From assembly GCA_964469815.1 (NCBI GenBank), contig CAYXZC010000050.1, positions 1 to 13,925 of the forward strand: a stretch of DNA of 13,925 nucleotides, given 5' to 3'. The position numbers were made by a program, and so were the translations under genes. Shown here piece by piece: positions 7,895 through 13,925 of the stretch (position 1 is the stretch's first letter; each line of letters starts with the position of its first letter). The notes beneath the pieces are model-generated. The model was not told where the DNA came from and ran no database searches. It was given only the letters and a program-made list of their open reading frames with translations. The stretch is from MGBC163016 sp964469815 (GTDB lineage Bacteria > Actinomycetota > Coriobacteriia > Coriobacteriales > Eggerthellaceae).

Positions 7895-8085
7895 GGTTGA
7901 TGTGTAGTGGGTGATCCCGATCGCCCACGAATCGACACGTAAGCACATGTGGGCGGTTAAAACCGCCCACTGCGCATCAACCGGAAATGTTTCATAAACA
8001 CATGTGGGCGGTTAAAACCGCCCACTACACATCAACCGGAAATTTTGTCATGATCATCGTGTAGAGGGCGATCTCGCTCGCCCTC
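7895..8085. repeat. Four-copy hairpin repeat cluster, two orientations
   Basis: Four diverged copies of one element sit in the gap after the adhesin gene. Each is a GATGTGTAG-like lead followed by a GGGCG-rich stem. Copy 1 (7895-7928) has its stem at 7907-7915 with 7920-7928. Copy 4 (about 8054-8085) has its stem at 8064-8071 with 8078-8085. Both are in + orientation. Copies 2 (stem 7949-7970, lead to 7984) and 3 (stem 8004-8025, lead to 8039) are inverted and have 10-bp perfect arms. Copies 2 and 3 are also a direct repeat with a 55-base period (7944-7991 and 7999-8046, three mismatches in 48). Bases 7895-7911 are the exact reverse complement of 8021-8037, so the first three copies could close into a branched structure. 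None is followed by a T-run, so they are not simple terminators. Confidence 0.8.
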
Positions 8086-8126
8086 ATGAAACTTGATCTG
8101 TGATGCAAGGCAAATAAGGCTACATG

Positions 8127-8152
8127 GGGCAGGATCACATCCTGCCCTTTTT
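8127..8152 (+). terminator. Rho-independent terminator of surface operon
   Basis: A perfect 8-bp G/C-rich stem (8127-8134 with 8140-8147) around a TCACA loop runs straight into five T residues at 8148-8152. It is oriented for the + strand and is the first classical terminator after the adhesin gene. Confidence 0.92.
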
Positions 8153-8240
8153 GCGGATCCTATAATGTAGCAGGTTGTTTTTTAGCGAATGGATGATTCT
8201 TCGCGCTCGTGGTCTTCACTGCTTTTCGATATTGCGGCCG

Positions 8241-8269
8241 TTTCGAATAAGCATTCAATCAGATACAAT
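8241..8269 (+). promoter_or_regulatory. Candidate promoter of lipoprotein gene
   Basis: TACAAT at 8264-8269 is one base from the -10 consensus, with a poor TTTCGA at 8241-8246 spaced by 17 bases. A perfect TATAAT at 8161-8166, just past the terminator, is the rival, but its -35 would fall inside the terminator stem. A preceding terminator makes a promoter somewhere in 8153-8290 likely. Which box is used is not settled. Confidence 0.25.
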
Positions 8270-8305
8270 CAATACATATCATCTTTCAAAGCAAGGAGTG
8301 AAGCT

Positions 8306-9061
8306 ATGGCCTCTTCGACCTCTGCGCTTATCAACAAACGTCGTTTCATGCGCGTAGCCGCAATGGTGCTCTCATTGTTGATGGCGATCGGATCATGTGG
8401 GTGTGCAGGAACATCAAGCGCATCGAAAACAGAGCTTGACCAGATTCCATTGGCTGAAACAGGCGCACAGGATGCCGTTGGCGTAGTTTCGATAGAAGTT
8501 GGCGACACGGTCAATGATCCCGTTGAATCTCTTCCTGTGAATATATCGGGAACCTCGATAGATGGAGCAAAGGTTAACGATATAGTGCAGGTTAGAGTGG
8601 GCGTGAGTCAGAAGCTGGATCTAGAGCCCGGTACATACACTTTTTCCTTTGATGCGTTTACAACTCCTGCGGGGGACAAAGCATATAAAGGCGCCAGTTC
8701 GCTTTATGTATTCGATGGTAAGACTGACAAAGTGGTCAAGCTTCCAATAGTTTTGGATGAAGAGAAAATGGCTGAGATCGCCGCAGCAAAAGAAGCGGAA
8801 AAAGCTGCTGAAGCAGAAGCTGCAGCAAAAGCGCAGGCGGAGGCTGAAGCTAAGGCTCAAGCGGAGGCTGCTGCAAGAGCCCAGGCTGCGTCTCAAGCGC
8901 AGGCAAATGCTGGAGAAGGCGGTACGGTATATGTTGCGGCAAGCGGCAATGGTTCCAAATATCATACCAATCCCAACTGCAGCCGTATGAAAGGGACGAT
9001 CTCGATGACCGTTTCTGAAGCTAAGGCTGCTGGCTATACTGCTTGCAGTAAATGCTGCTAG
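8306..9061 (+). CDS. Lipoprotein with C-terminal Cys/His module
   Basis: A 251-aa exported protein of unknown role. The ATG at 8306 is preceded by AAGGAG seven bases away, which clearly beats an in-frame ATG at 8189 with no ribosome binding site. The N-terminus is a lipoprotein signal (KRR, hydrophobic stretch, I-G-S-C with C31 as the lipidated residue). A beta-rich part (about 75-150) is followed by an Ala/Glu/Lys/Gln helix-forming stretch (about 153-202). The last 45 residues read V-Y-V-A, K-Y-H (218-220), C225, an S-E-A-K helix, G-Y-x-x-C247 and C250. That is the pattern of a small Ada-like zinc-binding tail found on some secreted nucleases and surface proteins, but no nuclease domain is present here. 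It may hold a metal at the membrane surface, or the domain may only be structural. It has its own terminator-separated transcription unit. Confidence 0.85.
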   Translation: MASSTSALINKRRFMRVAAMVLSLLMAIGSCGCAGTSSASKTELDQIPLAETGAQDAVGVVSIEVGDTVNDPVESLPVNISGTSIDGAKVNDIVQVRVGVSQKLDLEPGTYTFSFDAFTTPAGDKAYKGASSLYVFDGKTDKVVKLPIVLDEEKMAEIAAAKEAEKAAEAEAAAKAQAEAEAKAQAEAAARAQAASQAQANAGEGGTVYVAASGNGSKYHTNPNCSRMKGTISMTVSEAKAAGYTACSKCC

Positions 9062-9197
9062 GAACTTTGATGCATGGATGCTTATTAGGGTTTGCTGCTG
9101 GATGATAATATGTACCGACATAAAGAAAGCAACTCGTAGCACTGCTGCACTTCGATGCAGTCGTTGCGGATCGCGTTAGATTTGAAAGTCATAGTCG

Positions 9198-10337
9198 ATG
9201 CCTGAAGAGCCTGTAGAAAAGCAAATCGAACGAAGCGAAGTCCCCTCACAGGGCAATGGGTTCGCATCGCCCTTTTTCAGCGTCATAATGCCCGTTTATG
9301 GTACTGAAGAGTTCATCGCAGATGCTATCGAGTCTGTTTTGGCGCAGGATTTCACGGACTGGGAGCTCATTCTGGTCGATGATGCGTCGCCGGACGGAGC
9401 GATCGATGTCGCCCAGCAGTATGCCGATTCAGACAAGCGGCTTCGAATCGTTCACCATGAGACGAACAAGGGTCTGTCCGAGTCGCGCAACACAGGGATT
9501 CGCGCGGCTCGTGGCAAGTATATCTGGTTTGCCGATTCCGATGATTTCTTCGATGGGGATCTTCTGCAGCGTGTCTATGAGGAGATCGAGGTCACAAATG
9601 CGGATGTTGTGATGTTCGGGCTTGTTGAAGAGTACTTTGATGAAAAGCGCAACCATCTCTATGATCACGAAGTTGCAATGGATGCTTATCATGGCATGGG
9701 CGATGAGTGGCATCGCAAGATAATCGATTATGAGCGAGATACCTGTTTCGGCTACTCTTGGAATAAGATCTATTCGGTAGGCATCGTCAAACAAAACAAA
9801 TTATCCTTCGAAACTGTCAGGTTAATAGAGGATGTTCTATTCAATATCGATTTCTTTTCGGCCGCCAAAACGATAGCTGTACTGGATAACGCGCCCTATC
9901 ATTATCGGAAGATCGATGGCAGAAGCCTTACGAATGCGAATTCATATTCTGCGCAAGAGTATTACAAGTTACATGCGCGCAGGGTTTCTGCGATCATGCA
10001 GATGCTGATTAAATGGGATGTATTCGATGATCGGGCGAAAGAGATCTTGGGGAGTCTTTACGGAAGATACGTCCTTTCGGCATTAGAGAGAACCTATCAT
10101 GGAGGAGGTAGGCTGGATTCGCACGAGAGGAAGGCATTCGCAGAGCAGATCCTTTCGAGCGAACTCTATTCGAACCTGATCCCGAGCGCTAAGGCGGACA
10201 ACAGCAAAGCGCTTTCACTCAGTCTTTCGGTTTTGAAAACGGGAAATTCTGCGCTCATTCGGGCGCTGGCGAAAACGATGAATGTTTTCCGGAATAACTT
10301 CTATTCGATGTTCACGCGCCTAAGGTCGGAGAGGTAG
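9198..10337 (+). CDS. Glycosyltransferase family 2 protein
   Basis: A 379-aa GT-A-fold glycosyltransferase of the GT2 family, transferring a sugar from a nucleotide-sugar donor in surface-glycan synthesis. The core starts at F-S-V-I-M-P-V-Y-G (about 27-35). DDAS at 61-64 and DSDD at 113-116 are the donor- and metal-binding acidic motifs, with S-R-N-x-G-I (96-101) between them. W-N-K (188-190) and an I-E-D-V-L-F segment (E211, D212, the likely catalytic region) are usual in capsule and teichoic-acid-type GT2 enzymes. No membrane segment is evident, so it is cytoplasmic or membrane-associated. The start at 9198 has only a weak GAAAG upstream, but no other start would keep the domain whole. Its stop is two bases before the next glycosyltransferase, so they form an operon. 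Donor and acceptor cannot be read from sequence. Confidence 0.9.
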   Translation: MPEEPVEKQIERSEVPSQGNGFASPFFSVIMPVYGTEEFIADAIESVLAQDFTDWELILVDDASPDGAIDVAQQYADSDKRLRIVHHETNKGLSESRNTGIRAARGKYIWFADSDDFFDGDLLQRVYEEIEVTNADVVMFGLVEEYFDEKRNHLYDHEVAMDAYHGMGDEWHRKIIDYERDTCFGYSWNKIYSVGIVKQNKLSFETVRLIEDVLFNIDFFSAAKTIAVLDNAPYHYRKIDGRSLTNANSYSAQEYYKLHARRVSAIMQMLIKWDVFDDRAKEILGSLYGRYVLSALERTYHGGGRLDSHERKAFAEQILSSELYSNLIPSAKADNSKALSLSLSVLKTGNSALIRALAKTMNVFRNNFYSMFTRLRSER

Positions 10338-10339
10338 AC

Positions 10340-11344
10340 ATGAGCAATTTGCTGCTAAGCGTTGCGATGCCGAGCTACAACGTCGAGCGATATTTAAGGC
10401 TTGGTCTGGATAGCTTTGATGATCCGCGGATTGATGGAAAGGTCGAGCTGCTGATCGTGGATGATGGTTCAACCGATTCGACCGCAGCTATCGCGACTGA
10501 ATATGCGCATAAGAACCCGCGAGTATTTCGCCTGATCAGCAAAGAGAACGGCGGACACGGCTCTGCTGTCAATGCCGGCATTGAGAACGCGAAGGGGAAG
10601 TATTTCCGCATCGTGGACGGTGATGACTGGGTCGATACAGACGCTTTGGTTGAGCTGCTAGAGGTTTTGGCACGGGCGGATACCGACATCGTAGTCGATA
10701 GACGCACCGAGGTCGATATGGTGTCCGGGGAAGCAACGAGTCTAGTATTTCCCGGCAGGCTTGCTCAGCGCTGCGATCTGGATTTTGCCGATATTTGCTT
10801 GGATGACGAGATCTGTGATCTTTTCACCATCCATGGAATGAGCGTCTGCACTTCGCTTTTGAAGCGAGAAGAGATCAGGCTTCTTGAGAAGACTTTCTAT
10901 GTAGACTACGAATATGTGGCTAAGGCATCGCTTCATGCGAAGAGCGTGCTGTTCGTTGATCTTGGAGTGTATCAGTATCTCGTTGGGAATCCCGATCAAA
11001 GCGTGGCGGATGATAGCTATGTGAAGCGATGGGATGATCATGAGCGCGTGGTGTGGGAGATGCTGCGCTTCTATTCGGACGAGGCCGGTTTGCTCGATGA
11101 GAACAGGCGCTATTACCTGCAGCATAAGGTGGATCTGTTGGTGAATACGCATTACAACATAGCGTTGATCTTCGACAAGGATCGAAAGCGTGGGGTTGCA
11201 CGTGCGAAAGAATTCCGCCGGGCTTTACGCGAGAAGTATCCCGAGTTCGCAGCACGAGGGGAGAAGCGTTATAAGCTTGCATCCGCTTTGCATCTGCTTG
11301 GCGTGAATTCCCAAGCGCGGCTGGATAAGCTAACCGGTAAATAA
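10340..11344 (+). CDS. Glycosyltransferase family 2 protein
   Basis: A 334-aa GT2 enzyme. The N-terminal GT-A domain begins L-S-V-A-M-P-S-Y-N. DDGS at 41-44 and DGDDW at 93-97 are the nucleotide- and metal-binding motifs, and a G-G-H-G-S-A-V-N-x-G segment (71-80) lies between them. An F-Y-V-D-Y-E-Y stretch (about 187-193) is the probable acceptor/catalytic acidic site. The C-terminal third is Lys/Arg-rich and probably membrane-peripheral. GGAGAGG at 10328-10334 overlaps the end of the upstream glycosyltransferase, and the ATG follows that stop by two bases, so translation is likely coupled. The two enzymes differ clearly and would add successive sugars to one surface glycan. No polymerase, flippase or undecaprenyl-phosphate transferase is in the window, so the pathway is incomplete here. 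Confidence 0.9.
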   Translation: MSNLLLSVAMPSYNVERYLRLGLDSFDDPRIDGKVELLIVDDGSTDSTAAIATEYAHKNPRVFRLISKENGGHGSAVNAGIENAKGKYFRIVDGDDWVDTDALVELLEVLARADTDIVVDRRTEVDMVSGEATSLVFPGRLAQRCDLDFADICLDDEICDLFTIHGMSVCTSLLKREEIRLLEKTFYVDYEYVAKASLHAKSVLFVDLGVYQYLVGNPDQSVADDSYVKRWDDHERVVWEMLRFYSDEAGLLDENRRYYLQHKVDLLVNTHYNIALIFDKDRKRGVARAKEFRRALREKYPEFAARGEKRYKLASALHLLGVNSQARLDKLTGK

Positions 11345-11383
11345 TAGATCGTTTGCTGCAAACTTGAGCAGGTTCTTCCAATA

Positions 11384-11422
11384 ATATGAAACAATCTGTC
11401 GATTCTTAGATATGTTTCATAA
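11384..11422. promoter_or_regulatory. Inverted repeat 1, 19-nt spacer
   Basis: TATGAAACA at 11385-11393 and its exact reverse complement at 11413-11421 are separated by 19 bases. The half-site fits the shared pattern TATRAAAYA seen in the next two repeats. It is 40 bases after the glycosyltransferase stop and 238 bases upstream of fic. Confidence 0.45.
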
Positions 11423-11478
11423 ATCTGAAACGAATTCGCATGCGTGCCTTCAGTTGTGGCGTATGAAATAGTCGTGCA

Positions 11479-11517
11479 GTATAAAATACGGCAAGAAATA
11501 TCGTCGCTATTTTATAC
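11479..11517. promoter_or_regulatory. Inverted repeat 2, 19-nt spacer
   Basis: GTATAAAATA at 11479-11488 and the exact reverse complement at 11508-11517 are separated by 19 bases. The spacer shows no similarity to that of repeats 1 and 3, so the half-sites and their distance are what is kept. This fits a dimeric DNA-binding protein better than an RNA hairpin, since an A/T-only stem with a 19-nt loop would be weak. Confidence 0.55.
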
Positions 11518-11530
11518 TTTACGCGGATTA

Positions 11531-11569
11531 GTATAAAATAGCCGTTCATTTTCTAGCCGTATATTATAC
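11531..11569. promoter_or_regulatory. Inverted repeat 3, 19-nt spacer
   Basis: GTATAAAATA at 11531-11540 faces TATATTATAC at 11560-11569 (one mismatch to the perfect reverse complement), again with a 19-base spacer. Left arms of repeats 2 and 3 are identical and 52 bases apart. It is the copy closest to fic (90 bases before the ATG) and so the best candidate operator for it. Confidence 0.55.
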
Positions 11570-11659
11570 TATTTACAGAAAAGTAAAGAATAGTACGTTT
11601 GAATTACGGTTTACAGCAATCATTAAAAGATTGTCAGCGCTACAAAAAAGAAGGTAAGC

Positions 11660-12886
11660 ATGGAGTATAAAGATCTTGCCACCTTATACCATATCGATTC
11701 TTCATCAAGCAGAGAGTCCTCCATCCAAAAGATTCTTCGGGATCGAATGGAAAGCGATTCGACTTTCAATTTGGGATTCTCTTTGCCTTCCGGTGAACTA
11801 TTCTTAGCGGTTCCTAGAGAATTGAGCGCATTGACTCAAAAAGTTTTGCGGCGTGAGCGGAAGGTATCCAATCTTATGCGGTCGTTGCCAGGCATTGCTG
11901 GAAGCGAAGTGCTTAGAAGCCTGGCATTCGATGAAGTCGTGATGAGCAATAGGGTCGAGAACATTCATAGCACACGTAAGCAGATTGAGGATGCTTTAGA
12001 AATAAAGGACTCGAACAAGACTCGCGTTAAAAGGTTCAGAGAGTTTGCGCAGCTCTATATCGATCTTATTCTTGAGGACTATGAAAGGCCTCAATCACCT
12101 GAAGACATTCGTGGAATATATGACAAGGTTATGAAGGGCGAGAATCTGGATATGCCCCCCGATGGTAGGTTGTTCAGGAAAGATACAGTAACGATCACTG
12201 ATGATGTAAAAGTTATACATAATGGACTGCATCCAGAAGAAGCCATTATTGAAGCAATGGAGGCAATGCTTAAACTAGTTAATTCATCCGATGTTCCGGA
12301 ATTGTACAGCGCTTTGATTTCGCATTACATATTCGAATATGCGCATCCATTTTATGATGGTAACGGGCGAACAGGCAGGTATTTGCTGGCGATGTATCTC
12401 GAGACGCCTCTGTCCAAACCGACTGCCTTATCGTTATCAAGAGTTATTGCAGAGAATAAGAGCCAGTACTATCATGCGTTTCAAAATGTTGAAGATCCAT
12501 TGAATCATGCAGAGATCACTTTCTTTGTTATCACGATGCATGAACTTATCTTGAAAGCGCAAGATGAGCTTATTGATCGTTTGGAGAAGAATATTGCAAC
12601 TTTGGAAATGATCAACGATCTATTGGGTGATCTTAGCGATTCTGAAGCCTATAAGACCAAAGAACTGGATATATTGTATGCATTGTTGCAACAGTCTGCT
12701 TTTGGCGTTACTTCGTCCATGAAAGCCTCGATGCTCTCCGAGCATATTGGGCTGGGGTCTCAACAAGCGCGGAAGTATTTATCTAAATTAGAAGAAGATG
12801 GGATTGTTGAAAAGACCCGTGGCAAAAATCCCATGATGTTTGCTTTGACGGAGAAGGCGCTTGAGAAAATCGGTATCGAGCTTTGA
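11660..12886 (+). CDS. Fic-family protein, self-inhibited, C-terminal winged helix
   Basis: A 408-aa Fic protein. The core motif HPFYDGNGRTGR (229-240) has every residue of H-x-F-x-D/E-G-N-G-R-x-x-R, so AMP or another nucleotide group can in principle be transferred to a target hydroxyl. The flap segment V-I-H-N-G-L-H-P (184-191) that docks the target is present. SNRVEN at 96-101 fits the inhibitory S/T-x-x-x-E-G/N helix, with E100 as the blocking glutamate; its N-terminal position makes this a class II, self-inhibited Fic that needs no separate antitoxin. Residues of about 335-408 look like a winged-helix DNA-binding domain (S-E-H-I-G-L... Q-Q-A-R-K-Y-L-S-K-L-E-E-D-G-I-V). The start has AGAAGG five bases upstream. 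The DNA-binding tail and the inverted repeats upstream suggest autoregulation. Its target is unknown. Confidence 0.93.
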   Translation: MEYKDLATLYHIDSSSSRESSIQKILRDRMESDSTFNLGFSLPSGELFLAVPRELSALTQKVLRRERKVSNLMRSLPGIAGSEVLRSLAFDEVVMSNRVENIHSTRKQIEDALEIKDSNKTRVKRFREFAQLYIDLILEDYERPQSPEDIRGIYDKVMKGENLDMPPDGRLFRKDTVTITDDVKVIHNGLHPEEAIIEAMEAMLKLVNSSDVPELYSALISHYIFEYAHPFYDGNGRTGRYLLAMYLETPLSKPTALSLSRVIAENKSQYYHAFQNVEDPLNHAEITFFVITMHELILKAQDELIDRLEKNIATLEMINDLLGDLSDSEAYKTKELDILYALLQQSAFGVTSSMKASMLSEHIGLGSQQARKYLSKLEEDGIVEKTRGKNPMMFALTEKALEKIGIEL

Positions 12887-12991
12887 TGATACTTTCAGTA
12901 TTTAAGTCGCCGGTTATTATGTTGTTGAATTGATTGTTTTAAAAAAGGAAATAAATCGAGTCTTGAAAGAATCAGTTGAGGTTTTAGTTTA

Positions 12992-13888
12992 TTAACTTTG
13001 CTCCCATTTTTTGTTTATGGGATTCCATACTTTGTTGGAAACGCTATGATTTATTGCTGGATCAACGATATCCTTAGCCAATGCATATCCGTTTCTGATC
13101 TCAAATAACTTTCTTTCAAGGCGTGACTCTTTTGCCATATTTGAATAACTGATTCTATATTGATCAATCCATGAATCTGGAAGTGTAAAGCCATCTGTCG
13201 TGTCTAGATGACGAAGCTTCGCTTCTAGTTCTATATACTTTTCGAGCTTGGAGCCAATTATTATTTCGGTGCTTCCGTATTGAACTATATCAACAAGATC
13301 TTTAGGACGACTTGATTTCTGGCCGTTAAAATGCTGCAACAAGGCGCATGCTTTATCTGCAATGCTGTGTTCTTTAGGGAAAACATAATAGATTGGAACT
13401 TCAAATCCTTGGATGGGAAGAACGTTGCTCGGCTTTATGAGTTCGTAATCATCATCAGGAATAACATCAGAGACGATATCGATCTTTATGCTATCGACCT
13501 TTTTCGTTGTTCCGAAATAGACATCGAAGTGCATGCGAATTCCAGAGCGATATTCTTGCTCGTTGCCTATTTCGGAATCTTTAATAAAGCTATAGCTCAC
13601 AAAATCATCAAGATCCTTTGATGCTAATCGGATTAACTCTTCCTTGGCTTCATTTAGATTGATTCCATTGCATGCAAAGTCCGTATCGAGCGTTCGTCTG
13701 GCATTAATAGTTCGCGCAAGCATGCTGCGCCCGCCCTTTAAGATGAAAGAGGGAGGCGTTTCGGTAAATACACGGGCAAGCAGTCTATCCGCGTAGAAAT
13801 CCTTAATGGCGATGTTTGTGTCTTGGGGAGATTTTCTAGCAGCCGCTTTCAAGGCTTGTTCAAAGTCATGGGGTGTTTTGTATCTCAT
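12992..13888 (-). CDS. abiEii: AbiEii-type nucleotidyltransferase toxin
   Basis: A 298-aa protein of the AbiEii/AbiGii toxin family, the toxin half of type IV toxin-antitoxin and phage-abortive systems. The nucleotidyltransferase signature is present: F-I-L-K-G-G (48-53) followed by R-R-T-L-D-T-D-F, with D68 and D70 as the metal-binding pair. A third acidic strand reads S-I-K-I-D-I-V, and the later R-P-K-D-L-V-D motif with the preceding A-D-K-A segment is typical of the family. Position 54 is Arg, where many relatives have Ser or Thr. Relatives modify tRNA or other substrates with nucleotides; the substrate here is not readable. I place the start at the ATG at 13888, whose A is shared with a TAA stop in another frame (TAATG), in place of the TTG at 13924. 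The gene converges on fic across 105 bases without a clear terminator. Confidence 0.85.
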   Translation of the reverse strand: MRYKTPHDFEQALKAAARKSPQDTNIAIKDFYADRLLARVFTETPPSFILKGGRSMLARTINARRTLDTDFACNGINLNEAKEELIRLASKDLDDFVSYSFIKDSEIGNEQEYRSGIRMHFDVYFGTTKKVDSIKIDIVSDVIPDDDYELIKPSNVLPIQGFEVPIYYVFPKEHSIADKACALLQHFNGQKSSRPKDLVDIVQYGSTEIIIGSKLEKYIELEAKLRHLDTTDGFTLPDSWIDQYRISYSNMAKESRLERKLFEIRNGYALAKDIVDPAINHSVSNKVWNPINKKWEQS

Positions 13889-13925
13889 TAGCTTCTCTTT
13901 CGGACTTTTGCGTGGTGCGAGCAAG
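13888..13925 (-). CDS. Possible 3' end of AbiEi antitoxin gene
   Basis: Reading the - strand, one frame is open from the window edge to a TAA at 13890-13888 and encodes a short basic tail ending K-V-R-K-R-S. The TAA overlaps the ATG of the AbiEii gene by one base, as in coupled antitoxin-toxin pairs, where the antitoxin gene normally comes first. Only about eleven codons are visible, so an open frame of this size could be chance. The identity is inferred from position alone. Confidence 0.25.
   Translation of the reverse strand, partial: CSHHAKVRKRS

Larger units (their letters stand above)
7879..8305. other. 427-base gap after adhesin gene
   Basis: This stretch separates the surface operon from the lipoprotein gene. 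From left to right it holds the four-copy hairpin cluster (7895-8085), the intrinsic terminator (8127-8152), and an A/T-rich upstream region of the lipoprotein gene with possible -10 boxes at 8161-8166 (TATAAT) and 8264-8269 (TACAAT). I see no gene with a ribosome binding site in it. The terminator lies about 250 bases past the adhesin stop, so the hairpin cluster is probably transcribed as a long 3' untranslated region. Confidence 0.6.
11345..11659. other. A/T-rich gap upstream of fic
   Basis: The 315-base gap between the glycosyltransferase operon and fic has no gene. It carries three inverted repeats with identical 19-base spacers (listed separately) and one more single half-site, GTATGAAATA at 11461-11470. 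I see no clear terminator for the glycosyltransferase operon and no textbook -35/-10 pair for fic. The half-sites themselves contain TATAAAAT and could overlap a -10 box. Confidence 0.5.

Noticed and set aside
7987..7998. 12-base match (ATGTTTCATAAA) to the inverted repeat at 11412-11423
   Set aside because: Several chance 12-base matches are expected in a window of this size, and no partner half-site lies at the 19-base distance.
7944..8046. CRISPR-like array of two repeats
   Set aside because: Only two copies exist, the 48-base repeat leaves a 7-base gap too short for a spacer, and no cas gene is near. It is a tandem hairpin repeat.
9145..9160. Small hairpin after the lipoprotein gene as a terminator
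   Set aside because: The stem is only five base pairs and no T-run follows.
12885..12905. Small hairpin after fic as a terminator
   Set aside because: The stem is five to six A/T-rich pairs followed by only three T residues, too weak to call.

Overview
The window looks like chromosomal DNA of a Gram-positive, gut- or oral-type actinobacterium, most likely a member of the Coriobacteriia. The reasons are large secreted proteins built from MucBP-like, pilin-isopeptide (Spy0128/FctA-like) and SpaA/Cna-B-like modules, a C-terminal MAQTGD-type sorting signal followed by a hydrophobic segment and RRR, AGGAG ribosome binding sites, and a base composition of roughly half G+C by eye. The genus cannot be fixed from this sequence alone.

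Layout. (1) Positions 1-509 hold no convincing gene. They carry two strong rho-independent terminators on the + strand, then a ~100-nt, almost fully self-complementary element (367-467) and a 13-bp perfect palindrome (478-508) next to the end of gtrA. (2) A GtrA-family membrane protein is on the - strand (510-1028), divergent from (3) a two-gene surface-protein operon (1290-7878): a 725-aa membrane-anchored MucBP-like protein and a 1465-aa adhesin or pilin-like protein with a predicted beta-helix, isopeptide-type modules and a sortase signal. The stop codon of the first gene overlaps the ribosome binding site of the second. (4) A 427-base gap follows, with four diverged copies of one hairpin element in two orientations and a classical terminator at 8127-8152. 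(5) Next comes a lipoprotein whose C-terminus resembles a small Cys/His metal-binding module (8306-9061). (6) Two GT2 glycosyltransferases two bases apart (9198-11344) form a probable surface-glycan operon. (7) A visibly A+T-richer right end carries a self-inhibited Fic protein with a C-terminal winged helix (11660-12886) and, convergent to it, an AbiEii-type nucleotidyltransferase toxin (12992-13888) whose antitoxin partner would lie just outside the window.

How the parts fit. The left two thirds is a cell-surface locus: glycan decoration (GtrA, two GT2 enzymes), a sortase-type adhesin and a lipoprotein. No sortase is in the window, so the adhesin would rely on one encoded elsewhere. The right end looks like an acquired toxin/defence patch. 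The least explained signals are three inverted repeats upstream of fic, all with exactly 19-nt spacers, the long folded element at 367-467, and the four-copy hairpin cluster at 7895-8085.
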